From NCBI GenBank assembly GCA_018105865.1, contig CM030851.1, positions 3,509,968-3,573,967 on the forward strand: 64,000 nucleotides of DNA. Direction: 5' to 3'. Under the pieces are notes generated by a model. That model saw nothing but the letters and a program-made list of their open reading frames with translations. It was not told the DNA's origin and ran no database searches. Positions 44,861 through 56,837 of this stretch are shown in pieces. Origin of the DNA: Metaphire vulgaris (Eukaryota > Annelida > Clitellata > Crassiclitellata > Megascolecidae). The first letter of the stretch is position 1. The number at the start of each line of letters is the position of its first letter. The position numbers and the translations under genes were made by a program.

Positions 44861-45477
44861 ACAGTGTTGTTTCAGTTATTCATTATTTTTCAGTTACAGT
44901 TACAGTTAGAGCTATTGAAATTATTTTTAAGTTATAGTTACAGTTTCAGTTATTGTCATTTTTCAGTTACAGTTTCAGTTACAGTTATTTATTTTTCAGT
45001 TATTTTCAGTTAATCGCCATTCTTTATCTTTATCTTCTTGACGACTTCTATAGCGCCGTACGCACGCCATTGAACACATTAATGAAATTTCGACATTTTT
45101 TCTTGATACACAATCACCCTGCTATCTCAAATTGAATGAAAAATCTACTGATATGTAAATATTTTCATATGCATGTCCATAAACACGTTCATCAAATCTA
45201 ACCCTAACCCTAACCCTAGCGACGGAAGCAGGAAGAAAGAGTTCGCGTTGCATGGTGTTATCGCTACAACATTGCAAATATCCACATCTCTCGGGGAAAA
45301 AACAGAAATAGTACGCAACTATATATACAATTATTTTTCAGTTATTTTAGCTATTTCAGTTATTTATTTTTCAGTTACAGTTATTGACATTTTTCAGTTA
45401 CAAATTCAGTTAACTGATTTGTTATTTTTCAGTTAACTGATAATTCAGTTACAGTTAGAGTTAACTGAAACAACACC
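44861..45477. mobile_element. Inverted-repeat element rich in TTTTTCAGTTACAG
   Basis: The left end CAGTGTTGTTTCAGTTA and, inverted, GGTGTTGTTTCAGTTAACTC. ATTTTCAT (44853-44860) and TTTTCCAT (45478-45485) are degraded copies of the ATTTCCAT expected from the uninterrupted LINE frame (NYRPI-SMLPIF), so an 8-bp duplication. The interior is made of CAGTTACAGTTA repeats, a LINE 3' scrap (about 45033-45080) and AACCCTAACCCTAACCCT. Confidence 0.75.
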
Positions 45478-46499
45478 TTTTCCATGCTACCAATATTTTC
45501 CAAAATAACTGAAAAGGCCATGTTTAATAGACTCATAAAATATATGGATAAATTTGATATGCTTACTAACTCACAATTTGGTTTTAGGCCAAATCACTCT
45601 ACGTATAAGCCTCTTATAAATTTAATAGATATAATATCTATCAACTTTGATGAAAATAAATTTACCATTGGAGTATTTTTAGATCTAACTAAAGCATTTG
45701 ATGTAATAGACCATAAAATTATAGTTAAAAAACTAAAGTACTGTGGATTAAAAGGGGTGGCTCAATAATGGTTTACAAGTTATTTAAATAATCGACTGCA
45801 ATTTACACAAATAAATTTCAATATATCTAAAAGGCCTAAAATAAATTTTGGAGTGCCACAAGGACCCATCCTGGGACCTCTACTCTTTATCATTTGTATA
45901 AATGACCTGCCAAATACTGCTACTCTATTTAAATTTTTATTATTTGCTGATGACACTAATTTAATAGCAAGTGGAAAAACATATATGAATTAATATCCCA
46001 GACAAATAATGAATTAATAAAAACATCTTCCTGGCTTAAAATGAATAAGCTTTCTTTGAATATTGATAAAACAAATTTTATCATTTTTCACTCAAATCGT
46101 AAAACTATACCAATAAACATCCCTAAATTAAAAATAAATGATACTGAATTAGGTAAAAAAAAAACTGAAACTAAATTTCTTGGAGTAATGATTGATCCTC
46201 ATCTCATTTGAAAAAGTCAAAATGATCAAATTGCTTCAGAAATATCGAAGAATATAAACATACTCAAACATATTATGAAATTTGTAAATAAAAAATCTTT
46301 GATCAAATTGTACTTTAAACTAATTCATCCCTAGCTAACTTACTGTAATTTAATATGGAATAATAATTATAAGTACTTAACTCAAAAAATAAAAATTTTG
46401 CAAAATAAGGCGATTAAATTAATTACTTTGTCAAATAAATACTAAAATTCCAGCCTTCTCTACAACAATCTAAATATACTAAATGTAACAAATATATCA

Positions 46500-46958
46500 T
46501 CATCTTCTCCTTGTTCCTTCATGAACTGAAGTTAAGGTGACAGCATGAATTTCTTTCCTCCAGCCATGTCGATCCTCTGTCTTCTTGACTGCTGCTGACA
46601 TTTTCATTCCTGTCCACTCTTCCACGTCATCCGCCCATCGTCTCCCTGGTCGCCCTCTTCTTCTAGTTCCCGGCATCATTCCTTGTTGGATTGTCCTCTC
46701 CAATGTTGACCTAGTGTCGCTGTTCCGCTGTACGTGTCCGAAGTATTGCAGCTTCCTTCTTTTGCACATGTTGAGGAACCGTCTTTCGTGCCTGACAATT
46801 TCAAAACCTCTTCATTGGTTTTCCTATCTCTCCAACTTATGCCTTGCATGGTACGTAATGAGTACGTTTCAAAAGCTTCTATTCTTCTCTGTATTTTTCA
46901 TTTCAGAGTCCAACTTTCACATCCATATGATGCTGTACTCCAAGCGACACTCTCGATT
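46500..46958 (-). mobile_element. RTE-like LINE 3' fragment inside the CR1-like LINE
   Basis: The - strand reads MCKRRKLQYFGHVQRN, GTRRRGRPGRRWADDVEEWT and DRHGWRKEI, the C-terminus of RTE-like pol. ATATATCA at 46492-46499 and 46959-46966 is the target duplication. Its 3' end also occurs as a scrap at 18990-19042. Confidence 0.85.
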
Positions 46959-47166
46959 ATATATCAACAAATATATACAAATATCAGATCGCAATCTTTA
47001 TGTATAAATGCACTAATAATCTTCTACCTAAAGTATTTTATATTAATGAATACTTCAAAGCTGTAAAGGATAGAAACATTTATAATGTCAGAAGCAGTAA
47101 TAACTTATCTGTCCCATTTGCAAGGACAAATACTAGACTCTTTACAATAAATATTAATGGACCTCA

Positions 47167-48476
47167 CAGAGTTGTCCATGGGTCGGTTTTGTCAACCCAA
47201 ACCCAACCCAACCCATCAAATTTACAACCCAACCCAAACAAAATTCATGTTTTCTGACCCAAACCCAACCCAACCCATCCATACAAAAACGTGAAAGAAC
47301 AATCGCAATTTTAAAAACATACATACATTCAAGCACATAAATAGTTATTTGCTTATTTCGAGTTGTTATTGCAACAAACCGGAAATTCATCATTCTCATA
47401 ATTGAGAAACAATGATTGTATTAACCCCTTTACCGGCCATTTATTTGTAATGTAATGTAAAATGGACACATATGTGAGTCATGGTCGGTAAAGGGGTTAA
47501 TGCCAGCGTCGCCGTGATGTGATGCATTTAATTCAATGCATGTATGTATGTATTCGAAACAACTTCCATAGTGCCGTAACATAGACTGGCCAAAGAAGCA
47601 CGTTGCGTCGGCAGCCATGGGGAGGGGTTGACCCCCTCCCCACCCCCCAAACCGCGTCAGAAAGTTAAAAATAGATGGAACCACATTAACAAAATTTTTC
47701 GTCGGTAGCTATAGGTAACCCCCTCCCTCTTGGCTACGCTGTTGGACATCGATTCGCTTGATCAGTTTTTACAGGCAAGAAGAATAGTTCACTGTTACAA
47801 GACTGGATGGACCACAATTACAGTTACTGAGAACACACACACACAGAGACACACACACAGCTCTAAAAGGAAGAAAGCAAGGACAAATATCATGAAGAAA
47901 ATCTATAATTATATAGTAGAGATAAGGCATCCAACCTGTCTTTTGCATAGTTGTTCTGATGGAATTTCGACCAGAACAAAGCGACTGTTTAATAAATTTA
48001 TTAAACTAGATCGCAAAATATTTGACTGACAAACATAACAGGTAAAACTGTTGTGCCCCTTCCCACATGGAACCATAAGCACGTGCTTAGTATGCTTAAT
48101 GGTTAATCCAGCCCTGCTATTGTCAACTGGCCGTGGTCGGTTTATAAAAGGAATGCGTTAAAACAAGTCTACAACAGCCGTTCACATGATTTGATCTATC
48201 TGAATAGCTATTGTCCACTGTTTACTACAGACTTCTGAATACACTGCCTACGATGGAATGTAGACTAACGTATATGGCGCCATTTTTAATGACAATACAA
48301 GAATGTAATACTTTGTCAACTAAGAAAACAGAAAGCCTATATTTAACGTGGTTAACAGAATAACTGGTGCAGATTTACGAAACCTAACCCAACCCAACCC
48401 ATCATTTTTTAAATAATCTCGACCCAATCCCAACCCAACCCAGCCCATAGGTTCACCCAACCCATGGACAACTCTG
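47167..48476. mobile_element. Large hAT-like non-autonomous element, CAGAGTTGTCCATGGG family, copy 3
   Basis: Ends CAGAGTTGTCCATGGGTCGG and, inverted, CAGAGTTGTCCATGGGTTGG. GGACCTCA at 47159-47166 and 48477-48484 is a perfect 8-bp duplication, and the LINE frame continues across it (NGPH then WNNLP). Subterminal AACCCAACCC arrays on both sides. Contains the MITE at 47425-47496. No transposase is seen, only a 100-codon open frame without domains. Confidence 0.92.
47425..47496. mobile_element. 72-bp palindromic MITE with TTAA duplication
   Basis: CCCCTTTACCGGCCAT and ATGGTCGGTAAAGGGG are 16-bp inverted ends with one mismatch, bounded by TTAA on both sides (47421-47424 and 47497-47500). The sister copy at 11512-12754 has the empty site GATTGTATTAATACC (inverted at about 12485). 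TTAA is the signature of piggyBac or Kolobok transposases. Confidence 0.92.
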
Positions 48477-49147
48477 GGACCTCATATATGGAACAATCTT
48501 CCAATATCGATTAAAAATTTAGCCTGTTTAACAATTTTCAAGAATTAACTCAAACTAATGCTCATTACACAATAGTAAATTATCATAACGAAATTTCAAA
48601 TATGTAACTATTGATAAATCTGCTTTAAAATATTTACCTCTGCTTTAATAATCACGCATTTTCTATGTCTGACTATAAATTATACATTTTCTATATCTGT
48701 TGTATGTTGTAATAATTAATTATGCATTACCTATGTCTGCCGTTATTATACCTCATATTGTGGCGGAAATTCAGGCTTAACTCTGTGGCCCCGTAAAGCC
48801 GCAAAAGGGGCTTTGGCTAGCGATACAAATACCCGGTATTCCGTTTTTGAGGTTCCATAGTTTCTGGGGGCATTGCTTCTTGCCGTTGGTTGAAGAATGA
48901 ATGGTCTGACAGATGGTTCTCATTGGACAATAGAACGTGTCAATAATAGAGGCACGCGAGGCACGCCTTTCAATGCAAATTACAGCTTTTGTGTCGTCTT
49001 GTCACAGAAGCAATTAAATGGGCGGTCTCAGCCACCTAAAATACTCGTAGAGGCGGTCGCATACCTTCATTGTTCGCTGCGGTCTGATGGGCAGTCCTTC
49101 AGAACAATGTAGCAAATGCCCCAGGGGCACAGGGGCAGGGAATATAC

Positions 49148-50219
49148 TAGTGCTGTTACGGTTAACCGAACCGAACCGAAACCGCGGTTTTTCGGTCAAA
49201 ACCGAACCGAACCGAAACCGCGGTTTTGACCATGCAAATTGGACGGTTTTATTCCGTTTTAACCCTAGGTTAGGGTTAACGCTAACCCTAACCTATAGGG
49301 TTAAAACCCTAGGTTAGGGTTACGGTTAACACTAACCCTATGATCTCTTTTTTCAATGCATTAAATGCATTTAATGCATTTTGAATTCAGTTCAATCAAT
49401 GCACAGCCTTTAAACGCTAAAATAACGAGTGCTGTTCTTCTGGTATGTCTATTTTTCTATGATGAGTCAGAGTCTGACGTCATTATTGAAATCAGTAAAA
49501 ACAATTTCAAAATGGCTGCATTAGTAGTGTCGCGCAGTGCCAGTTTAGTGTGGAATGCCAATTAGCTCCGGACACCTTCAAAATTGAGGTAGACACCACC
49601 ACCCTCAAATCCACAATCCTAGAAATATCCCTAAGGCTAACGGAGCGGGTTCAAGCCCTGTTAGTGCCCCTAGTGGCTTTCACACGTGCATAATGCCTCC
49701 TAATTTAAGCCACTTTAAATCATGCCGAGTTTAAAATTAGACCTATATTGGCAATTGCAGCAACTGAAAAGAGAAGGTGACTTAAATAAAGGGGCCGTCC
49801 ATAAATGACGTCACGCGAATTTGTCACTTTTTTACCCCCCAACGTCACGCAACGTCACGCAACGTCAGACCCCTAAAATATGACGCCACAACGGGCCGAC
49901 CCCCATTTTCAAAAATCGCGTAACGTTATTTTATTTTTTATTTCTTATTAAAGTCCTCAAAAAGGTCATCCTTGTATTTTTTCCTCTCGAAAAACCCTAA
50001 CAAGCAAAAAGAGGTCATAATTGTATCATTTTTCCTCTCCAAAATCCCTGAAAGCAAAAAGAGGTCATAGGGTTAGGTTAACTATCGCTAACCCTAGGGT
50101 TAGGTTAACCCTAACCCTAACCTAGGTTAAAAACCGAACCGAACCGAAACCGCGGTTTTTCGGTCCAAACCGAACCGAAACCGACCGAGACTGCACGAGG
50201 TGAAACCGTAACAGCACTA
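49148..50219. mobile_element. hAT-like element, TAGTGCTGTTACGG family, with AACCGAACCG arrays
   Basis: Ends TAGTGCTGTTACGGTTAACC and, inverted, TAGTGCTGTTACGGTTTCAC. GAATATAC at 49140-49147 and 50220-50227 is a perfect 8-bp duplication. Both subterminal regions repeat ACCGAACCGAAACCGCGGTT, and inside them are AACCCTA-type tracts. A GACGTCACGC-family fragment is nested at 49793. No transposase frame. Confidence 0.92.
49793..50068. mobile_element. Partial MITE of the GACGTCACGC family
   Basis: The left end GGGGCCGTCCATAAATGACG and the following ~270 bp match 1-317 in part. The right end is missing and the sequence runs into GGGTTAGG tracts. Confidence 0.65.
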
Positions 50220-50639
50220 GAATATACCCACAGGAGCCGTACGGACAGGCGCATTTTTGTAAACCTTCGCATAACGTTGTACTGCTTTAAATACTCCGAG
50301 CTCTATTATAGTGATTAATGCATTGACGTTCACCGTCTGTTCGCTAGGTGGCGTCGTCACGCTTTCTGTGCGTAATTAAGTCATTTCAGTTATCAAAATG
50401 GTTTAATAACACTGAGTAAAAAATTTTTTCATTAACTGATAAGAATTGTGGTGATTTAATACAATTAGGCTATGCTAAATCGAAATATAACCACCACAAT
50501 CGTCTATCACGTCAGAAAGTCGTATAGTCTACTGTAACTTAAGCACATGTCATTATAGGTGATAGCTACTATTTTCTCACCCTCTTTGCAGGAAACACTC
50601 TCGACCTCAACCACTTCCTCTTGTAACAGGTGCTGCTGT

Positions 50640-52209
50640 CTTGCTTACTATAGTGCACTTGGTACCATTGTTCCATGACCGTGATTTCCTGGGGAACCGT
50701 TCCCCGTGCTCATCGCTGACATCGCCCAGGTTCTCAAAAAAGAAATCGAGGTGCGAGGGGAGGATTGCATCTTTAACGACATGTTAGCTCCCAATTGTTG
50801 GTAGTCACTGATCAGTTTTTCCACCAGCTCCTTATAGTTGCACGCCCTCCTATTTCCCAGAAATCCACCAACCACGTCTTTGAATGATTACCATGGTACC
50901 GACTCCACTGATGTCAACTTTGCTTCTAACTCTGTATAAAGTATCACCTGTCTGATCTGTGGGCCAATGAAAATGCCTTCTTGTATCTTGGCCTCACTGA
51001 TCTTTTGAAATGTATTCCTTAAGAAAGTTAAGTCGGCACCTTCTTTGCGAAGCGCTTTTGACGAAATTCTTCATTAAGGCAAGCTTAATGTGGAACGGAG
51101 GAAGCAAAATCTTTGTAGACTCAACAAGCGGTTTGTGTTTTACGTTGTCTTTGCCTGGATTGTATTTAGTTCTAGAAGGCCACTGTTGAACTGAATAGTG
51201 CTGAAGTCTGGCAAGGCTATCCCAAAGACAGAGGAAACAGCAGTGTTTAGTGTCTCCACTTTGCATTACTGTAACAAGACCAACAACCTCCAAGTCGTCA
51301 CAGATACTCCACTGTAACTCTCTGTAACTGATGAGATCGAAAACTCCTATCATGCTTTCATAGGATCCCTTAACCCCAGCTGCATGAACAAGAGATACTG
51401 ATAGTTGTTCGTGTCCTATATAAAGAAGTACCGGGTACAGCTTTTAAGCTGGCTTTACAGGAGCCAATAAAAAGATGCCAGTTGTCAGAATTGTAACTGT
51501 AGCCAAGTGTGACAATCAATTTACAATTTTGAAGTAACAAATCTGATGCTGCATAGTGAAGAACTGTGACAGACGTTTATTGCGATATCGATAGTGACGT
51601 TTACATCAGTATGTAATAGATTCCATTGTTTAAGTCGTGAACCCAGCAGCTCTGACTGTTCTTTAGTTGAATTAAGATCACGCACGAGGTCCCCGAGATC
51701 TGATTGATTAATGAGATGTGGTATGCCAACAGAATACTCGTCTTGTTGTTGAGGAGGTTGCACCTCTTTCACTGTCCTCAGACTGCTCAAGTAACTCATG
51801 GAAATTCTGTGGTGGGTTAGGTACCGTTAGGTCATCCCCATGAGGGTCTGATGGCAGATGGAAGGTTTGGGTACCGTATTGCATTTCTGTTCTTGATTGA
51901 AAATCTAATAACGTTAGTTAAACAAAAGTTACAGTCAGTATTATGATCCTTGGGCCCTCGCCAAACCATGGATATAGTAAAGGACAGTTGCGTTTCCTTT
52001 AAGCCCCTGAGTTAGGTTGCAGTTGCACGATATGCAAATAACATGTGGCGATCAAAGTTTTGACTTGATCGCCTACCTTCATATCGAAGTACTGGTGGTA
52101 GGCAAACGTCACTAGTGATGATGTGGTCTTTACCTTGTCGTTCATGATGTACGATCCACACACACAACAAAAAATCTGCTTTTGTCACACATGATCGTTT
52201 TGATGCCAC
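50640..52209 (-). pseudogene. Intronless copy of an unnamed multi-copy invertebrate gene
   Basis: From 52209 on the - strand: MASKRSCVTKADFLLCV, later PHLINQSDLGDLVRDLN, QSELLGSRLKQWNLL, HEQLSVSLVHAAG, YRELQWSICDDLEVVGL, KHCCFLCLWDSLARLQHYSV, LPPFHIKLALMKNFVK, VVGGFLGNRRACNYKELVEK and ANMSLKMQSS. I recall proteins with this motif order (C.FLC.WDSR, PPLHIKLGLMKNFVK, NMSLKIHFLHSH) as multi-copy, uncharacterised genes in many invertebrate genomes. Frameshifts and stops separate the blocks, so this copy is dead. Lack of introns and its place in a transposon nest suggest a mobile origin, which is inference. Confidence 0.65.
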
Positions 52210-52847
52210 TTCAATTATAATACTTGCAAATTATTTCATCAAACTCTTCCAAAAATAGACAAATACACTGATTCATAAAGTAAAAATTATTTTATACAAT
52301 TATAAATAAAGCAAACATATTTAAATCAGATCAAAATTTCCCGTAACACACGTGTTACACTATACAGTATATAATACATGATATGGCACTCTGACAGTAT
52401 ACACATGCAAAACAATTAGATGGCGATAACTCTTAAACCTGACGTGCTACAGCAAAACCGCTTACAGATTTGGAATCAGCGTGTCGTATCCCATCTGAAT
52501 CACCTATTACCTTCTCGGTTAAGAAAATCGTGTTTTCCAGTGTAATTAAGATATCGCGACGATGACTATAATTTGTGTTCCATATTCTGTAAAACAGTTA
52601 GCCAGACCTACCTTTCAAGTTTAAGCCAGGTGATCCGCCCCGTTGGCGAGTTTTGTACGATTATGTGTATGTACTTTGCACACTTCTTTTAGGCAAGGAC
52701 CTAGGGTCTTAAGTATTGAGCAAGAGAAAGGAAGGGTTCGGTCGATCATTGCCGAGTTTTCTCGCTCTGGATCGTCGAATCCTACGGTAGAAGCCTTTGC
52801 TCTACCGTTTGGAGTTTTACTCCGGAAACACTCCGGCTTTGCCGTGC
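52210..52847. other. No gene recognised
   Basis: AT-rich to 52600, then mixed. Open frames on both strands at 52621-52929 mirror each other and show no domain. Confidence 0.3.
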
Positions 52848-52978
52848 ATACATCGCAGTAACTACACGTCTTCGGACTAGAGTAGCGCATAGCTACAATC
52901 CAACACGTCTTCGGACTCGTGAGGCGCATAGTCTCAATTCAGCATACATCGCAGTAACTACACGTCTTCGGACTAGAG
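52848..52978. repeat. Short tandem/direct repeats with ACACGTCTTCGGACT
   Basis: ACATCGCAGTAACTACACGT starts at 52848 and again at 52943. CTTCGGACT occurs at about 52868, 52910 and 52966, and again at 56829 beyond the LINE. This is the pre-existing repeat into which the LINE at 52975 inserted. Confidence 0.75.
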
Positions 52979-55900
52979 TAAGTAAGTAAGTAAGTAAAAT
53001 CTCGTGGATTTCTATAGCGCCTTGGAAAGCAGCACAACAGTAGCTGCTTATTCTTAGGCGCTCAGCCTCTCTTAAAATAGCTATAGGAAAGGTGTGGGAT
53101 CAGCCAGGCAATGGTCAACATCCAAAGGGCAGTGAGGCTAGGTTGTTACAGCTATGGCGGAAATGATTTCAGAAACAGGAAGGATTTAAGCTTAGACCTG
53201 AAGACTTGAGGAGATAGTGCGGGAATTATAGGAAATGAGGAATCAGATTTTATTGTTTTAAAGTGTCCAAGTGTGCGAAGGGAAGCTGGGATCGAGTTCC
53301 AGAGTTCAGGTGCAGCATATGAGAAGGCACGGTTGCAAATTTTCAGGGATGACTGATTTAGCGGGCGTGACAGAGTGAGATGAGATGATGAACGTGTGGG
53401 TCGAGGAGGCTGAGGGGTTAATAGTGATCTAAGGTAGACAGGTTTTGATGACTGAAGTGAGCTATGTGTAAGTGTTATTATCTTATATTGGATACGTTCA
53501 TTTATTTTAAGCCAATGTAATGATTTTAGTATGGGTGAAATATGGGAGAATTTAGGTGACTTAGTAACAGCACGAGCAAGTGCATTTTGTATTGATTGCA
53601 ATTTGTTGATGGAGGCTTTGGGAAGGTTATAGTAGAGGGAGTTACAGTAATCTAATTTGGAGTGGACTATAGAGGTGGCGATTGTGGACGCAGTCTTAAT
53701 ATCAAGACAAGGACGTAGGCGACGAAGGTCACGAATATGAATAAAGCAGGCTTTTTGAAAGTTGGGAGATTTGTGATTCGAAGTTTAGAAAAGAGTCAAA
53801 TTTGAATCCGAGATTTCTAGCAGTTGGAACAGGGATTATTGTGGTGTCAGGAGCCAAAACTAGTTTAGGATTGTCAATTTTTTTGAGTTGTTGGGGTAGT
53901 CCGATTAAAAGAAACTCTGTCTTAGATGGGTTGAGAGCGAGGAGATTAGATGACATCCATGCAGAGATTGACGAGAATGCAGATTCAAGCTCAATAATAG
54001 AAGCATTGAATGAAAGAGGTGAGAAGGAAAGGAATAGCTGAGTGTCATCGGCATAGAGTTGGTGGTTTAATTTGAGGGAATTAATTAGAGATGAAAGTGG
54101 TGTGGTGTAAAGGCTGAACAGTACAGGCCCGAGAACAGATCCTGAGGCACTCCATAATCTATAATATGAGAAAGAGAAATTTGGCCAAGACAGGACACTT
54201 GAAAAGACCGAGATTTGAGATAAGATGCAAACCAGTTGTGAGCTTTTTCAGATATGCCAAACCAGAGAGAGAGTCAACTCGAGCAGAATTTTGTGATCTA
54301 TGGTATCAAATGCTGCAGAGAGATCAAGGAGACAAAGGCCAGTAACTTGGCGAAGACCAATTGCAGTTAAGAGTCTGTCATAAATGTAGGCGAGGACAGT
54401 TTCAGTTGAGTGATGTTTAGTGTAGGCAGATTGATGAGCATTATATAGTGAGTTACTTGAAAGATGTTCATTCAGTCTGGAAAGCACAATTTTTTCAGTA
54501 AGTTTTGATAGAAGAGAAAGATTTGAGATGGGGCGATAGTTATTGAGATCTTCTCTGTCAAGACCAGGCTTTTTTAGGAGAGGAGTGACAAAAGAGTTTT
54601 TGAATGCGGATGGGAAAGTGCCTGAGATAAGAGAGAGGTTGATGATTCTAGTTATAATAGGCGTAAGCACGGTGGCACACTGTTTGAGTAAAGAGGTAGG
54701 TATGGGATCTAGATCACATTGTTTGTTTGGCAAGGATAGTAGAAGTTTGGATACCTCTTCTTCAGTTGTAGGAGTGAAGCTGGATAAATTGCATGGAGGT
54801 TGTGGGGAGGAGGATAATGAGGAGAGGTGGTTTGAGTAATAGTGAAAGACTTGAGGACACTGCGAATCTTGGAGATTTTTACAGAGAAGAACTTAGCAAA
54901 AGATTCAGCAAGTTCTGACAGGGAAATGGATTGAGGGAGAGGTTTTGAGTCTTTGCGATGGAAAAGATCATTTACAGTTTTCCTGAGCTTACGTGGATTT
55001 GAGCTATTTGTTGAAATGATGTTAGAATAGTACTTCTTTTGGCAGATGTAAGGAGATTATGATAGCGGTTGGTGGTGGAACGAAGATTTAAAAGGTCAGA
55101 TGGAGAATGTGTTTTATGGTAGGTTCGCTCAAGACGTCTGCGAAATGACTTGAAAGCATGAATGAAAGAGTTATACCAGGGTTTGCTGTTATGAGACGAA
55201 AAAGGTCTAGTGATGATAGGAGCATGTTTATTGAGAAGACCAGAAAGCACAGAATTGTATTTATCGATCAGTGACGACAGGGTAGTAGGGTGTTAGTAAT
55301 TAGGTCAGATGACTTAATGTTATCACAGAACAAGGCAATGTCAATTTTGTTGAGACGGCGGAATGAGTAGGTGCCACGAGGTGGAGGAGTTGGTGAGCAG
55401 ATACTTAAAATGGTGAAGATGGGAAAATGATCAGATGGAGAGACTTGACTAATTGCTGAGATTGGAGATAATGATGAAGAAGATGACGTGATAAGTAGAT
55501 CTAAAGTGTGTCCAAAAGTGTGAGTTGGAAGAGATATGTGTTGCGTGAGGTTTGTCTGTGTGAGCAGCTGCATGAATTGGGTAGAGTTAGGATCATCACT
55601 CTTGTCCACGTGTAAATTAAAGTCGCCAGTAATTAAGAATTCGTGTGGAGTTGTAGCTGCAGAGCCCAAAAAGAGGTAAATTCATCAAGGAATGTCACAA
55701 ATGAGGCTGAGTATTTTGATGATAATGGGGACGATAAATGTTAAAAATAGTTAGTTTTGAGAGAGGAAGATTGAGGGTGACTAATGAGCATTCAAATGAA
55801 GAGAAATTCATTGAAGAGGAATTGCTAATTTGTATATGATCACGAATAAGAAAAGCAGTGCCTCCACCTAGATTAGAAGAACAGTTGGTAAATTTTTTTC

Positions 55901-56828
55901 AAACGGGGAAAGCTCAAGAGGGAAAAGCCAGGTGGGGTTGCCTCGATCAACTGGCATGAAGTTGTAGACGGAGATACCCAGGTTTCAGTTAGTGCAACTA
56001 TGTCTATGGCTGAGGAGTGAAGCATGTGTATTGGAAAGAAGGGGTCTAATTTTGTGTTAGCAAGTTCGTGTAGTGAATGTGTGTGTTGAGGATTAGTGAG
56101 GGATCTGATGTTGAGAGTGCATAGTGTCATGTGTGATTGGGATGGTCCGGGATTTGGGTGGATATCGCCTGAAAGAGCGAGAAGGATGATAATGATATCT
56201 GTGCGTCGGGTGAGATGGAAATGCGAACGGCGAAGACGAAGATGTGAACAACGGAGGGTTAAGGAAAAGGAGATAGGAATTTTGTTTAAATGTGAGTATT
56301 GATCAACGGCAGTGCGGTAGGTCCAATGATTAATCGGTTTTCGTATATCAAGCTTAGGGAAAAGAAATGAACAGTTAGAATAAAACAAATAGAGAGGAAA
56401 TAATGTCATGATGTCAGGCTGAGATTAACGAGTAAAATAAAGTTGTGAAGAAAAGTCAAATTATCTTTCAGCTCATGCAGCGGCTCACAAGCTCAGCACG
56501 AGGTCAAAAGTGCAGCCAATATTAGTGTGGAGTAAAATTTAATTTGTAAAACTAAGAGAAGGCCTAAATTCAATTCAATTACAAATAGTAACGGTAATGA
56601 AATGAGCGATAATAGGTCATGTTGATTCTGAGTCTATAAATTCCGGCAAAGTTAAATAAAACTGGTTAAAGAAAAATATACCGACATAAACTGCAGGAAA
56701 CAGCCTAAAAATTAAGAGTAAAAATTTTAACAATTCGCAAGAGCAACATTCAAATTTGTCGAGTTAATAAACAAACTGAAGAGAACAAAATCTCAAGCGA
56801 CTAATCTGCGTCACTGCCCCTGTATGTA
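52975..56828 (-). mobile_element. Full-length CR1/L2-like LINE with 2A-like motif
   Basis: On the - strand from the right: a long 5' region with a hydrophobic segment and LSGDIHPNPGP (56143-56175), endonuclease (LCTLNIRSL, VALTETWV; FLITGDFNLHVD, HTLDLLITSS, SDHFPIF), linker, RT (VTPLLKKPGLDREDLNNYRP, HQSAYTKHHSTETVL, DLSAAFDTIDH, a frame-shifted GVPQGSVL, LYADDTQLFLS) and C-terminus (LKSLHWLKINERIQYKIITL, FSYAAPELWNSIP). The 3' UTR ends in a (TTAC)n tail. CTTCGGACT at 52966-52974 and 56829-56837 may be the target duplication. Several frameshifts make it inactive. Confidence 0.88.
56143..56166 (-). other. Variant 2A-like motif DIHPNPGP
   Basis: DIHPNPGP keeps the NPGP core but has His-Pro in place of the Glu-x of the DxExNPGP consensus. 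It follows a leucine-rich hydrophobic stretch (IIIILLALSG), as in other LINE 2A regions. Whether this variant still mediates skipping cannot be judged from sequence. Confidence 0.55.
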
Positions 56829-56837
56829 CTTCGGACT

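Larger units (their letters stand above)
44677..48832 (+). mobile_element. CR1-like LINE, 5'-truncated, interrupted by three elements
   Basis: The + strand encodes KSAPYISNSLSEIINSSFET, KVIPIYKTGDKSKLSNYRP, MLPIFSKITEKAMFNRLI, SQFGFRPNHST, LDLTKAFDVIDH, GVPQGPILGPLLF, FADDTNLIASG, then FLGVMIDPHL, IIFHSN-type and NTRLFTININGP blocks. The 3' UTR ends with the CCCCGTAAAGCCGCAAAAGG hairpin. Several stops are present. Interruptions: 44861-45477, 46500-46958 and 47167-48476. Confidence 0.85.

Noticed and set aside
45199..45220. Chromosome end or telomere fusion, from TTAGGG-like repeats here and at several other places
   Set aside because: Tracts are short, several are head to head, and nearly all sit within bounded DNA transposons.
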